A stretch of DNA of 64,000 nt from Streptomyces sp. NBC_00448 (lineage in GTDB: Bacteria > Actinomycetota > Actinomycetes > Streptomycetales > Streptomycetaceae): assembly GCF_036014115.1 (NCBI RefSeq), contig NZ_CP107913.1, positions 1,178,001 through 1,242,000 of the forward strand, in the 5' to 3' direction. A program made the position numbers and the translations under genes. The notes beneath the pieces were generated by a model, which saw nothing but the letters and a program-made list of their open reading frames with translations, was not told where the DNA came from and did not search any database. Numbering within the stretch: position 1 is the first letter of the stretch; the number at the start of each line of letters is the position of its first letter. Shown in pieces: positions 41,817-52,919 of this stretch.

Positions 41817-43171
41817 GCAGCGTCCGCCTCACCTTCGACGAACTGCGCGAGCGCGTCGCGGCCGGCGCCGTCGACACCGTCGTGCTGGCGATGACCGACA
41901 TGCAGGGCCGCCTCCAGGGCAAGCGCGTCGCCGCCGACTTCTTCCTGTCCGACGTGGTGCCGAACGCGGCGGACGGCTGCGGCTACCTGCTGGCCGTCGA
42001 CGTCGACATGAACACCGTCGACGGCTACGCCCTCTCCTCCTGGGAGGGCGGCTACGGCGACCTCGTGCTCGCGCCGGACCTCGACACCCTGCGGATGGTG
42101 CCCTGGCACCCGGCGACCGCCATGGTCCAGTGCGACGTCACCCACCACGACGGCACCGCGGTCGGCGTCTCGCCCCGGCAGGTGCTGCGCCGCCAGCTCG
42201 ACCGCCTCGCCGAGCACGGCTGGCACGCCTACGCGGGCACGGAACTGGAGTTCATCGCCTTCCGCGACACCTACGAGCAGGCGTGGGATCGCGACTACCA
42301 CCGGCTGACCCCGGTCAACCAGTACAACGTCGACTACTCCATCCTCGGCACCTCCCGGATCGAGCCGCTGCTGCGCCGTATCCGCAACGGGATGGCCGGC
42401 GCGGGCCTGACCGTCGAGTCGGCGAAGGGCGAGTGCAACCCCGGGCAGCACGAGATCGCCTTCAAGTACGGCCCGGCGCTTGCGACTTGCGACGACCACG
42501 CGGTGTACAAGACCGGGGCGAAGGAGATCGCCGCGCAGGACGGCGTGAGCCTCACCTTCATGGCCAAGTACGACGAGCGGGAGGGCAACTCCTGCCACAT
42601 CCACCTGAGCCTGCGCGACGACGAGGGCCGGCCGGTGCTGGCGGGCGAGCGCCCGCACGGCTTCTCGACGGTGATGGAGCACTTCCTGGCCGGACAGCTC
42701 GCCTGCCTGGCCGACTTCGCGCTGCTGCTCGCGCCGAACGTCAACTCCTACAAGCGCTACGTCGAGGGCAGTTTCGCGCCCACCGCGATCGCCTGGGGCC
42801 GCGACAACCGCACCTGCGCGCTGCGGGTGGTCGGCCACGGGTCGTCGCTGCGGTTCGAGAACCGGGTGCCGGGCGGGGACGTCAACCCGTATCTGGCGGT
42901 GGCCGCGCTCGTCGCGGCCGGGCTGTACGGCGTCGAGCACGAGCTGCCGCTGGAACCGGAGTTCACCGGCAACGCGTACGCCTCCGCAGCTCCGCGGGTC
43001 CCGGCCACCCTGCGCGACGCGGTCGACGCCTTCGAGCGCAGTGAGCGCGCCGAGTCGGCCTTCGGCCCGGACGTGGTCGGCCACTACGTACACGCCGGCC
43101 GCACCGAACTGGCCGCCTTCGACCGGGCGGTGACCGACTGGGAGCGGCGCCGCGGATTCGAGCGGCTGTGA
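41813..43171 (+). CDS. Glutamine-synthetase-like gamma-glutamyl-amine ligase (PuuA/GlnA3/GlnA4 type)
   Basis: A 452-residue class I GS-like ligase that should join glutamate to an amine using ATP. Marks: DMQGRLQGKRV near the N-terminus, AGTELEFIAFRDTYEQAWD, ESAKGECNPGQHEIAFKYG, NSCHIHLSL (ATP/ammonium site His) and NSYKRYVEGSFAPTAIAWGR, followed by the Arg-rich RFENRVPGGDVNPYLA. The phrase SFAPT in place of the SAxxPV form of true GS, and the lack of the adenylylation Tyr region, support the amine-ligase group. TTG start with GGAG upstream, overlapping the permease stop; its own stop overlaps the next gene. Confidence 0.9.
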   Translation: MSSVRLTFDELRERVAAGAVDTVVLAMTDMQGRLQGKRVAADFFLSDVVPNAADGCGYLLAVDVDMNTVDGYALSSWEGGYGDLVLAPDLDTLRMVPWHPATAMVQCDVTHHDGTAVGVSPRQVLRRQLDRLAEHGWHAYAGTELEFIAFRDTYEQAWDRDYHRLTPVNQYNVDYSILGTSRIEPLLRRIRNGMAGAGLTVESAKGECNPGQHEIAFKYGPALATCDDHAVYKTGAKEIAAQDGVSLTFMAKYDEREGNSCHIHLSLRDDEGRPVLAGERPHGFSTVMEHFLAGQLACLADFALLLAPNVNSYKRYVEGSFAPTAIAWGRDNRTCALRVVGHGSSLRFENRVPGGDVNPYLAVAALVAAGLYGVEHELPLEPEFTGNAYASAAPRVPATLRDAVDAFERSERAESAFGPDVVGHYVHAGRTELAAFDRAVTDWERRRGFERL

Positions 43172-43896
43172 CCCGCTGCCCCCGCCGCCCGCTGATCGGC
43201 ATCACCGGCTACCTGGACGACGCCGCCTGGGGCGTCTGGCGGCAGCCCGCCGCCCTCGTCCCGCACACCTACGTCGAGTCCGTCACCCGCGCGGGCGGCA
43301 CCGCGGTCGTGCTGCCGCCGCAGACCGACGGCGCCGGCGACGTGCTCGACCGGATCGACGGGCTGCTGCTCGCGGGCGGGCCCGACGTGGACCCGGCGCG
43401 GTACGGCGCGGCGCCGCACCCGCGCACGGGTTCACCGCACGAGGCTCGCGACGCCTGGGAGTTCGGCCTGCTGGCCGGCGCGCTCGACCGGGACCTGCCG
43501 GTGCTCGCGGTGTGCCGCGGGATGCAGGTGCTCAACGTCGCGCTCGGCGGCGCGCTGGTCCAGCACCTGCCGGACCGGGTCGGCGACAGCGCGCACCAGC
43601 CGGCCCCGGCGACGTTCGGGCGGCGGACGGTACGCACCCGGCCGGGCAGCTTCCTGCACGGCGTCCTCGGCGCGACGGCCGAGGTGTCCTGCTACCACCA
43701 CCAGGCGGTCGGCGCCCTCGGTGCGGGGCTGCTGCCCGCGGCCTGGAGCGAGGACGAGACCGTCGAGGCACTCGAACGGCCCGGCGGCGGGTTCACCGTC
43801 GGCGTCCAGTGGCACCCGGAGGCGGACGCGGCCGACCCGCGCCTGTTCACCGCGTTCGTGGCGGCGGTCCGGGGAGTCCGGGGAAGCGCGCCATGA
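43168..43896 (+). CDS. Gamma-glutamyl-gamma-aminobutyrate hydrolase family (PuuD-like)
   Basis: A 242-residue class I glutamine amidotransferase-like hydrolase (peptidase C26). Catalytic triad: Cys in LAVCRGMQVLNVALGG, His and Glu in GVQWHPEAD. The LLLAGGPDVDPARYG block is typical of PuuD. It frees glutamate from the oxidised gamma-glutamyl product in the last step of the pathway. GTG start overlaps the ligase stop (GTGA). A 154-base space with CCGCAC repeats (43985-44008) separates it from the aldehyde dehydrogenase. Confidence 0.92.
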   Translation: MTRCPRRPLIGITGYLDDAAWGVWRQPAALVPHTYVESVTRAGGTAVVLPPQTDGAGDVLDRIDGLLLAGGPDVDPARYGAAPHPRTGSPHEARDAWEFGLLAGALDRDLPVLAVCRGMQVLNVALGGALVQHLPDRVGDSAHQPAPATFGRRTVRTRPGSFLHGVLGATAEVSCYHHQAVGALGAGLLPAAWSEDETVEALERPGGGFTVGVQWHPEADAADPRLFTAFVAAVRGVRGSAP

Positions 43897-44050
43897 CGCC
43901 GGCCGCTCGGGCGTACGGTCCGGCCGGTCGTCCCGCCGGCTCCGGGCACCGGGCCCGGACCCGCACGCCTCGCCGTACTCGGAGCCGCACCCGCACCCGC
44001 ACCCGCACGGCTCACCGTATCGACCGCTCCCAGGACAGGGTGGACAGCTG

Positions 44051-45451
44051 ATGCCCCGACCAGACACCACCGCACCGGACGTGGCCGCCGAGCCGTGGCC
44101 GGTGGTGAACCCGGCCACCGAGGAGATCCTCAGCACCGTGCCGATGGCCGACCTGGCCGGGACGGACGCGGTGATCGCCCGCAGCCGCGCCGCGTTCGCG
44201 ACCTGGCGCCGGGTGGCACCGGCCGACCGGGCCCGGCTGCTGCGGGCGTTCGCCGCCGCCGTGGACGCCGACCGCGCACACCTGGCGGATCTGGAGGTCG
44301 CCAACTCCGGCCACACGCTGGGCAACGCGCGGTGGGAGGCGGCCAACGTCCGCGACGTCATCGAGTACTACGCCGCCGCGCCCGAACGGCACTCCGGTCG
44401 CCAGATCCCGGTGGCCGGGGGCCTGGACGTCACCTTCCACGAGCCGCTCGGCGTGGTCGGCGTCATCGTGCCGTGGAACTTCCCGATGCCGATCGCCGGG
44501 TGGGCGCTGGCCCCCGCGCTGGCGGCCGGCAACACCGTGGTGCTCAAGCCGGCCGAGCTGACCCCGCTGACCGCGCTGCGGCTGGGCCGGTTGGCGCTGG
44601 AGGCGGGCCTGCCGCCGGGCGTGCTGGAGGTGCTGCCCGGCCGGGGCGACGTCGTGGGGCGGCGCTTCGTCACCCACCCGGACGTCCGCAAGGTCGTCTT
44701 CACCGGCTCCACCCGGGTCGGCAAGGAGATCATGGCGGGCTGCGCGGCCCAGGTGAAGCCGGTGACGCTGGAGTTGGGCGGGAAGAGCGCCAACATCGTC
44801 TTCGCGGACGCGGACCTGGCGAAGGCCGCCGCGACCGCGCCGTCCGCCGTCTTCGACAACGCCGGGCAGGACTGCTGCGCGCGGTCGCGGATTCTCGTCC
44901 AGCGCTCGGTGTTCGACGACTTCATGGCACGACTGGAACCGGCGGTGCGGGCGGTGCGGGTCGGTGACCCGGCCGATCCGGCCACCGAGATGGGTCCGTT
45001 GATCTCGGCCGCCCGGCGCGCCGCGGTCGCCGCGTACGTGCCCGAGGACGCCCCGGTCGCCTTCCGCGGCAGCGCCCCGGACGGCCCGGGCTTCTGGTTC
45101 CCGCCGACCGTGCTGGCGCCGGTACGGCCCGACGACCGCGCGTTCACCGAGGAGATCTTCGGGCCGGTGGTGACCGTGGTCCCGTTCACCGACGAGGAGG
45201 ACGCCGTACGCATCGCCAACGACACGTCCTACGGCCTGTCGGGTTCGATCTGGACCCGCGACGTGGGGCGGGCGATCCGGGTGGCGCGCGCCGTCGACGC
45301 GGGCAACCTGTCGGTCAACTCGCACTCCTCGGTGCGCTATTCGACCCCGTTCGGCGGGTTCAAGCAGTCCGGCCTCGGCCGCGAGCTGGGCCCGGACGCA
45401 CTCGACGCCTTCACCGAGACCAAGAACGTCTTCATCGCCACGGAGGAATGA
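44051..45451 (+). CDS. NAD(P)-dependent aldehyde dehydrogenase (PuuC-like)
   Basis: A 466-residue ALDH superfamily enzyme. Key parts: VIVPWNFPMPIAGWALAPAL, KPAELTP (cofactor Lys), FTGSTRVGKEI, the general base Glu in ELGGKSANIVFADADL and the nucleophile Cys in NAGQDCCARSRI; EEIFGPV and FGGFKQSGLGRELG are the usual C-terminal motifs. Within the cluster it should oxidise a gamma-glutamyl aldehyde to the acid before hydrolysis. Complete. SDR gene follows after 4 bases. Confidence 0.94.
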   Translation: MPRPDTTAPDVAAEPWPVVNPATEEILSTVPMADLAGTDAVIARSRAAFATWRRVAPADRARLLRAFAAAVDADRAHLADLEVANSGHTLGNARWEAANVRDVIEYYAAAPERHSGRQIPVAGGLDVTFHEPLGVVGVIVPWNFPMPIAGWALAPALAAGNTVVLKPAELTPLTALRLGRLALEAGLPPGVLEVLPGRGDVVGRRFVTHPDVRKVVFTGSTRVGKEIMAGCAAQVKPVTLELGGKSANIVFADADLAKAAATAPSAVFDNAGQDCCARSRILVQRSVFDDFMARLEPAVRAVRVGDPADPATEMGPLISAARRAAVAAYVPEDAPVAFRGSAPDGPGFWFPPTVLAPVRPDDRAFTEEIFGPVVTVVPFTDEEDAVRIANDTSYGLSGSIWTRDVGRAIRVARAVDAGNLSVNSHSSVRYSTPFGGFKQSGLGRELGPDALDAFTETKNVFIATEE

Positions 45452-45455
45452 ACCC

Positions 45456-46229
45456 ATGACGCTCGCACCACGCCTGGACGGCCGCGTCGCCGTGATCACC
45501 GGAGCCGGCAGCGGCATCGGGCTGGCCAGCGCCCGCCGGATGGCCGCCGAGGGAGCCAAGGTGGTCTGCGTCGACGTGGACGCGGACACCGGCGCCGCCG
45601 CCGCGCAGGAGGTCGGCGGCCTGTTCGTCCGGGCCGACGTCACCGACGAGGACGCGGTACGCGGGATGTACGAGACGGCGGTCGCCACGTACGGGCGGCT
45701 CGACATCGCGTTCAACAACGCGGGCATCTCGCCGCCGGAGGACGACTCCATCCTCACCACCGGCCTGGACGCCTGGCGCCGGGTCCAGGAGGTGAACCTG
45801 ACCAGCGTCTACCTGTGCTGCAAGTACGCCATCCCGCACATGCAGCGGCAGGGCAAGGGCTCGGTCATCAACACGGCGTCGTTCGTGGCGGTGATGGGCG
45901 CGGCGACCTCGCAGATCTCGTACTCCGCGTCCAAGGGCGCCGTGCTGTCGATGAGTCGGGAGCTGGGGGTGCAGTTCGCCCGCGAGGGTATCCGGGTCAA
46001 CGCGCTGTGCCCGGGGCCGGTCAACACCCCGCTGCTGCGTGAGCTGTTCGCCAAGGACCCGGAGCGGGCCGCCCGCCGCCTGGTGCACATCCCGCTCGGC
46101 CGGTTCGCCGAACCGGAGGAAGTGGCCGCCTCGGTGGCGTTCCTGGCGAGCGACGACTCGTCGTTCATCACGGCGTCCACCTTCCTGGTCGACGGCGGGA
46201 TCTCGGGGGCCTATGTGACGCCGCAGTAG
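45456..46229 (+). CDS. Short-chain dehydrogenase/reductase
   Basis: A 257-residue classical SDR. Cofactor motif GAGSGIG (about residues 17-23), acidic residue in VCVDVDADTG pointing to NAD(H), NNAGIS (about 89-94), catalytic Ser in NTASF, and YSASK (Tyr-x-x-x-Lys). Substrate not readable. Its place 4 bases after the ALDH gene suggests that it makes the aldehyde used by ALDH, that is, oxidation of a gamma-glutamyl amino alcohol; this is an inference. Confidence 0.93.
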   Translation: MTLAPRLDGRVAVITGAGSGIGLASARRMAAEGAKVVCVDVDADTGAAAAQEVGGLFVRADVTDEDAVRGMYETAVATYGRLDIAFNNAGISPPEDDSILTTGLDAWRRVQEVNLTSVYLCCKYAIPHMQRQGKGSVINTASFVAVMGAATSQISYSASKGAVLSMSRELGVQFAREGIRVNALCPGPVNTPLLRELFAKDPERAARRLVHIPLGRFAEPEEVAASVAFLASDDSSFITASTFLVDGGISGAYVTPQ

Positions 46230-46381
46230 CGGCCGGGGCACGCGGGTCCGGCGCCGGCGGCCCGGCGCACGCGGTCGGGCGCCCGCGGTCCGACATCGTG
46301 TTCGACGCACCCTGTTCGGCGCCGTCCCACGTGATGCACCCTGTCCCAGGCACCCCACAACCCAACGGAACGGCGGATCAC

Positions 46382-48451
46382 ATGAATGACGTCAGTCGCA
46401 GGAAGTTCATGGCCCTGTCGGCGGCAGCGGCCGCGGCGGCGACCGTCGGCGGCGCGGCGGACGCCACCGCCGCGGCCGCCCCCGGCGACGCGCCGGCCGC
46501 GGCACCGGCGGCCACCGGCACGCTGACCGACGCCAAGCACATCGTGATCCTCATGCAGGAGAACCGCTCCTTCGACCACTACTTCGGCACGCTGAAGGGC
46601 GTCCGCGGCTTCGCCGACCGCAGCGCGATCCAGGTCGCGGGCGGCTACAGCGTCTTCAACCAGCCCAACGGCGCCGGCCGGCAGTACCCGTGGCAGTTCA
46701 GCGCCACCGAGCCGGCCGGCGGCGCCGACCCCGAGCGGCTGGCGCAGTGCAGCGGCGACCTCGCGCACGGCTGGGCGGACCAGCACGCGGCGTGGAACGG
46801 CGGCCGGATGGACGGCTGGGTCGCCGCCAAGGGCAACGTCCGCACCCTCGGCTACCTCAACCGCGACGACATCCCCTTCCACTACGCCCTCGCCGACAAC
46901 TACACCGTCTGCGACGCCTACTTCAGCTCCACGCTCAGCGCCACCGGCCCCAACCGCACCTTCCACTGGAGTGGCCAGATCGACCCGGACGGCCGGAGCG
47001 GCGGCCCCGCCTACGACGGCGGCTCGGAGTCGGGGCTGCGCTGGCAGACCTACGCCGAGGCGCTCCAGGACGCCGGGGTGAGCTGGAAGGTCTACCAGAA
47101 CGCGGCGGACAACTTCACCGACAACGCCCTCGCCTACTTCACCCAGTTCACCTCCGCGGCCGCCGGCACCCCGCTGCACGACCGGGGCATGGGCTCGGTG
47201 CCCAAGGTGACCGGGAAGACCCCGGACGACATCGCCGCAGCGATCAAGGCCGACGTCCTGGCGGGCACCCTCCCCCAGGTCTCCTGGGTGGTGGCCGACG
47301 AGGGCTCCTCCGAGCACCCGTACGCGACACCGGCCGACGGCGCGCACTTCGTGCACATGGTCGTCGACGCGCTGGGCGCCGACCCGGCCGTCTACAACTC
47401 CTCGATCCTCTTCCTCAACTACGACGAGAACGACGGCTTCTTCGACCATGTGCCGCCGCCGGTCCCGGTGGACGGCACCGCCGGCGAGTTCTGGACCGGC
47501 ACCCCCGTCGGGCTCGGTGTCCGGGTTCCGATGATCGCGATATCCCCCTGGAGCAGGGGCGGTTGGGTCGACTCCGAGGTCTTCGACCACACCTCGGTGC
47601 TGCGCTTCCTGGAGACCTGGACCGCGGCCCTGGGCACCCCCGCCACGTGCCCGAACATCAGCGCCTGGCGCCGCGCGGTCTGCGGCGACCTCACCTCGGC
47701 GTTCGACTTCGCCCATCCGGTGCCCGGGTTGCCCTCGCTGCCCGACACCTCGGCCGTGATCGGCGAGTCCACCTGCTCGCCGCTGCCCAACCCGGCGCCG
47801 GTGACCAACGCGCTGCCCGCGCAGGAGTCCGGCACCCGACCGGCCCGCGCGCTGCCGTACCAGCCGGGCGCCAACCTCGACCACATCGAGTTCGACTCCG
47901 GCGGCGTGACCCAGGTCTGGCTGGCGATGGACAACACCGACGCCCGCTCGACCCGCACGGTGCACTTCGCCGCATACGCCAACGCCCACCGCGGCGGCGG
48001 CCCCTGGCAGTACACCGTCGCCGCGGGCAGCGCCACCAGCGACTTCTTCAACTGCGGCCCCGGCTACGGCGACGGGAAGTACGACCTCAGCGTGGTCGGC
48101 CCCAACCGCTTCCTGCGCCGCTTCCAGGGCGACACCACCGCGCCGGGCAAGGACGTCGCCGTCACGTCCTCCTACGCCGTCACCAGCAGCACCGGCAAGC
48201 TCGCGCTCTGGTTCGACCTCGCCAACAACGGCTCCGCACCGGTCACGTTCACCATCACCAGCGGCAACTACCGCACCGACGGCCCCTGGACGTACCAGGT
48301 CCCGGCCGGCGGGCACGTGGCCGACTACTTCAACGCGGTGGCCTACTTCAACGGCTGGTACGACATGACGGTGACGGTCAGCAGCGACCCGAGCTGGTCG
48401 CAGCGGTTCAGCGGCCACTTGGAGACCGGGCTGCCGAGCGTCAGCGGCTGA
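46382..48451 (+). CDS. Tat-exported phospholipase C (phosphocholine-type, phosphoesterase family)
   Basis: A 689-residue secreted phosphoesterase. The N-terminus has a twin-arginine signal (SRRKFMALSAAAAAAATVGG). The catalytic domain (about 55-460) shows HIVILMQENRSFDHYFGTLK (metal-binding Glu/Asn), FHWSGQIDPDG, and LFLNYDENDGFFDHVPPPVP; two C-terminal DUF756 repeats follow (about 500-590 and 600-685). By family it hydrolyses phosphatidylcholine or sphingomyelin to phosphocholine and is used to obtain phosphate or headgroups. It lies 152 bases after the amine cluster in the same direction and may feed it. The start follows no strong ribosome site. Confidence 0.92.
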   Translation: MNDVSRRKFMALSAAAAAAATVGGAADATAAAAPGDAPAAAPAATGTLTDAKHIVILMQENRSFDHYFGTLKGVRGFADRSAIQVAGGYSVFNQPNGAGRQYPWQFSATEPAGGADPERLAQCSGDLAHGWADQHAAWNGGRMDGWVAAKGNVRTLGYLNRDDIPFHYALADNYTVCDAYFSSTLSATGPNRTFHWSGQIDPDGRSGGPAYDGGSESGLRWQTYAEALQDAGVSWKVYQNAADNFTDNALAYFTQFTSAAAGTPLHDRGMGSVPKVTGKTPDDIAAAIKADVLAGTLPQVSWVVADEGSSEHPYATPADGAHFVHMVVDALGADPAVYNSSILFLNYDENDGFFDHVPPPVPVDGTAGEFWTGTPVGLGVRVPMIAISPWSRGGWVDSEVFDHTSVLRFLETWTAALGTPATCPNISAWRRAVCGDLTSAFDFAHPVPGLPSLPDTSAVIGESTCSPLPNPAPVTNALPAQESGTRPARALPYQPGANLDHIEFDSGGVTQVWLAMDNTDARSTRTVHFAAYANAHRGGGPWQYTVAAGSATSDFFNCGPGYGDGKYDLSVVGPNRFLRRFQGDTTAPGKDVAVTSSYAVTSSTGKLALWFDLANNGSAPVTFTITSGNYRTDGPWTYQVPAGGHVADYFNAVAYFNGWYDMTVTVSSDPSWSQRFSGHLETGLPSVSG

Positions 48452-48516
48452 CCGCCGGGATCAACGGCTGACCGCCGGGGTCAGCCGCTGGCGGCCGGGA
48501 TCAACGGCTGCGCGCC
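48445..48516. repeat. 20-base tandem repeat across two convergent stop codons
   Basis: About three and a half copies of a 20-base unit (CGGCTGACCGCCGGGATCAA in its first copy) run from 48445 to about 48516 with a few changes. Each unit carries TGA on plus and TCA (TGA on minus), so both the phospholipase gene and sdhB end within the array. Confidence 0.85.
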
Positions 48517-49249
48517 GCACGGCGGTTGGCGCGCAGCCACTCCTTGTTCATCGAGGTGATCGAGAGCAGCGGGATGCCCTTGGGGCAGGCGGTGGCGCAC
48601 TCGCCGGTGAGCGTGCAGCCGCCGAAGCCCTCGGCGTCCATCTGCCCGACCATGTCCAGCACGCGGCTCTCGCGCTCCGGTCCGCCCTGCGGGAGCGCGG
48701 CGAGGTGGTTGACCTTCGCGGAGGTGAAGAGCATCGCGGAGCCGTTGGGGCAGGCCGCGACGCAGGCGCCGCAGCCGATGCACTCGGCGTGCTCGAAGGC
48801 CCGGTCGGCGTCGGGCTTGGGCACGGGCGTGGCGTGTGCCTCGGGCGCGGCGCCGGTGGGCACCGAGACGTAGCCGCCCGCGGAGATGATCCGGTCGAAG
48901 GCGGAGCGGTCCACCACGAGGTCGCGGACGACCGGGAAGGCGGCCGCGCGCCAGGGTTCGACGTCGATGGTGTCGCCGTCGCGGAAGGACCTCATGTGCA
49001 GCTGGCAGCTGGTGGTGCGCTCGGGGCCGTGCGCGTCGCCGTTGATGACGACGCCGCACGCGCCACAGATGCCCTCGCGGCAGTCGTGGTCGAAGGCGAC
49101 GGGGTCCTCGCCGTCGAGGGTGAGGCGTTCGTTGAGGGTGTCGAGGACTTCGAGGAAGGACATGTCGGGCGAGACGCCGTCGACCTCGTAGGCGGTCATG
49201 GCACCGGGGGCGTCGGCGTTCTTCTGCCGCCAGATGCGCAGGGTGAGCC

Positions 49250-49253
<4 letters not shown>
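48501..49253 (-). CDS. sdhB: Succinate dehydrogenase/fumarate reductase iron-sulfur subunit
   Basis: A 250-residue electron-transfer subunit. The [2Fe-2S] ferredoxin domain has [10 protein letters not shown] and the later Cys in TTSCQLH; the second domain has [12 protein letters not shown] ([4Fe-4S]) and [16 protein letters not shown] for the remaining clusters. It passes electrons between the flavoprotein and the membrane cytochrome b. ATG overlaps the sdhA stop (ATGA). The gene order sdhC-A-B and the protein forms are those of the single-anchor-subunit (B-type) enzymes, distinct from the four-subunit SDH that Streptomyces also has. Confidence 0.94.
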
Positions 49254-51199
<1,946 letters not shown>

Positions 51200-51209
51200 C
51201 TCGGCTCCC

Positions 51210-51914
51210 TCAGTGGACGGTTCCGGTCATGACGCCGACCGGTACGGCGATGAAGCCGGCCGTCAGCAGGACCGCGAGGCCGGTGGCGGTGACCTTCAGC
51301 GCACGGTCACGGCGGTGGTTGCCCGCGCCGAGCGTCTGCGCGGCGCTCCAGAAGCCGTGCTGGATGTGCAGGCCGAGCGCGAGCATCGCCACGATGTAGA
51401 TGACGTCGCCGTACCAGGTGTGGAAGGTCGCCTCGACGTTCTGGTACGGGTGCCCGGGTTGGGCGTTGCGGTTGACGGTGAGCGTGGTCAGGTCCAGCAG
51501 GTGCCAGACGATGAACAGCGCGAGGATCACTCCGCCCCAGCGCATGGTGCGGGTGGCGTAGCTGGAGCGGGCCTTGCGGTGGGCGTAGCCGACCGGACGG
51601 GCCCGCAGGTCGCGGCGGCTGAGCTGGTAGGCGCTCACGCCGTGCGCGACGACCGCGACGACGAGGAGGACCCGGATGATCCACAGCGCCCACTCGTAGT
51701 GCAGCGCGGGCTCGCCGAGGGTGCGCAGCCAGTGCGCGTACCCGTTGTAGTCGTCGGCGCCGAAGAAGATCTTGAGGTTGCCGAGCATGTGGGCGACCAG
51801 GTAGAGCAGCATGACCAGCCCGCTCACCGCCATGACCGCTTTCTTGCCGACGGTGGAGTCCCAGGCCGTTTTCAGCGTGGGCGGCCGCCGGTATGTCCGC
51901 GTTGCCAATGCCAT
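51210..51914 (-). CDS. sdhC: Succinate dehydrogenase cytochrome b subunit
   Basis: A 234-residue membrane anchor with five predicted spans: near residues 25-48, 77-98, 125-145, 165-185 and 205-230. His residues at [27 protein letters not shown] and LHIQHGFW are candidate ligands of two haem b groups, as in B-type enzymes of Bacillus and Wolinella. ATG 51914 is chosen; GTG 51920 is a close alternative. First gene of sdhCAB, divergent from the LysR gene, with a LysR box in between. Confidence 0.92.
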   Translation of the reverse strand: MALATRTYRRPPTLKTAWDSTVGKKAVMAVSGLVMLLYLVAHMLGNLKIFFGADDYNGYAHWLRTLGEPALHYEWALWIIRVLLVVAVVAHGVSAYQLSRRDLRARPVGYAHRKARSSYATRTMRWGGVILALFIVWHLLDLTTLTVNRNAQPGHPYQNVEATFHTWYGDVIYIVAMLALGLHIQHGFWSAAQTLGAGNHRRDRALKVTATGLAVLLTAGFIAVPVGVMTGTVH

Positions 51915-51972
51915 GGACACGACGGTAGGGCGCCGACCGATGAGTGGTCCAAGACATGATCTGGCTCGTTTC

Positions 51973-51989
51973 CATAGTGAACGCCTATG
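51973..51989. promoter_or_regulatory. LysR-type box between sdhC and the LysR gene
   Basis: CATAG-N7-CTATG (51973-51977 and 51985-51989) is a perfect inverted repeat and contains the T-N11-A pattern (T51975, A51987) of LysR operators. It is 18 bases before the LysR start and about 60 bases before sdhC, so one site can serve both divergent genes. Confidence 0.8.
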
Positions 51990-52007
51990 AAGGCGTACGC
52001 TGAGGGC

Positions 52008-52895
52008 ATGCAGTTCCAGCAGCTTGCGTACTTCGTGGCGGTCGCGGAGGCGCGGCACTTCACCCGCGCCGCGGAGGCCGTGCACGTCTCCCAGCCGTCG
52101 TTGTCCCAGCAGATCAGGGCGCTGGAGAAGGAGCTGGGGGCGCCGCTGTTCAGCCGGGCGCGCGGCAACATCGCGCTCACCGACGCCGGGGAGGCGCTGC
52201 TGCCGCTGGCGGTGCGCATCCTCGCCGACGCGGACACCGCGCGGCACGAGGTGCTGGAGCTGGCGCAGTTGCGCAGCGGCCGGGTGCGGCTGGGCGCCAC
52301 GCCCAGCCTGTGCACCGGGCTGCTGCCGGTGGTGCTGCGCGCCTTCCACGACCGGCACCCCGGAATCCGGCTGCTGCTGGAGGAGGGCGGCTCCCACGAC
52401 CTGGTCCGCGAGCTGGCCCGCGGGGCGCTGGACCTCGCGCTGGTGGTGCTGCCGCTGCCCAGCCCCTCCCCCGCGCTCACCACGGTCGAGCTGTTCCAGG
52501 AGGACCTGGTCGCCGTCTCCGCGGTCGGCGCGGACCCGCCGCCCACGCCGCTGCGGATCGAGGATCTGCGCGGGCAGCCGATGGTGATGTTCCGGCACGG
52601 GTACGACCTGCGGGACCTGACGCTCGGCGCGTGCCGCGCCGCCGGTTTCGAGCCGACCTTCACGGTCGAGGGCGGCGAGATGGACGCGGTGCTGGGGTTC
52701 GTACGGGCCGGGCTCGGGATCGGGGTGGTGCCCTCCATGGTGGCCGCCCGGGCCGGCGACGGCCTGCGCGTCACGCCGCTGGCCCGCCCCGGCCTACGGC
52801 GCACCGTCGCGCTCGCGCACCGCAGCGATGTGGCTCCGCCGCGGGCCGCGCGGGTGCTCCAGCAGGTCATCCTCTCCGAGGCGCCTCCCCGGTGA
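52008..52895 (+). CDS. LysR-family regulator of the sdhCAB operon
   Basis: A 295-residue LysR protein: winged HTH at residues 1-60 (MQFQQLAYFVAVAEARHFTR, AAEAVHVSQPSLSQQIRALE) and a type 2 periplasmic-binding effector domain from about 90 (GRVRLGATPSLCTGLLPVVL, LARGALDLALVVLP, FVRAGLGIGVVPSMVA). ATG 52008 fits the family; a GAGGG site lies just upstream. Divergent from sdhCAB with a good operator in between, so it very likely controls that operon; the effector is probably a C4 acid, by inference. Its 3' end abuts mobile-element remains. Confidence 0.93.
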   Translation: MQFQQLAYFVAVAEARHFTRAAEAVHVSQPSLSQQIRALEKELGAPLFSRARGNIALTDAGEALLPLAVRILADADTARHEVLELAQLRSGRVRLGATPSLCTGLLPVVLRAFHDRHPGIRLLLEEGGSHDLVRELARGALDLALVVLPLPSPSPALTTVELFQEDLVAVSAVGADPPPTPLRIEDLRGQPMVMFRHGYDLRDLTLGACRAAGFEPTFTVEGGEMDAVLGFVRAGLGIGVVPSMVAARAGDGLRVTPLARPGLRRTVALAHRSDVAPPRAARVLQQVILSEAPPR

Positions 52896-52919
52896 CCCGA
52901 CCCCCCGGGGTGGTCCGCC

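Noticed and set aside
43985-44008. CCGCAC repeat as a CRISPR or satellite
   Set aside because: Only four copies of a 6-base unit in a short intergenic space; ordinary low-complexity DNA with no spacers.
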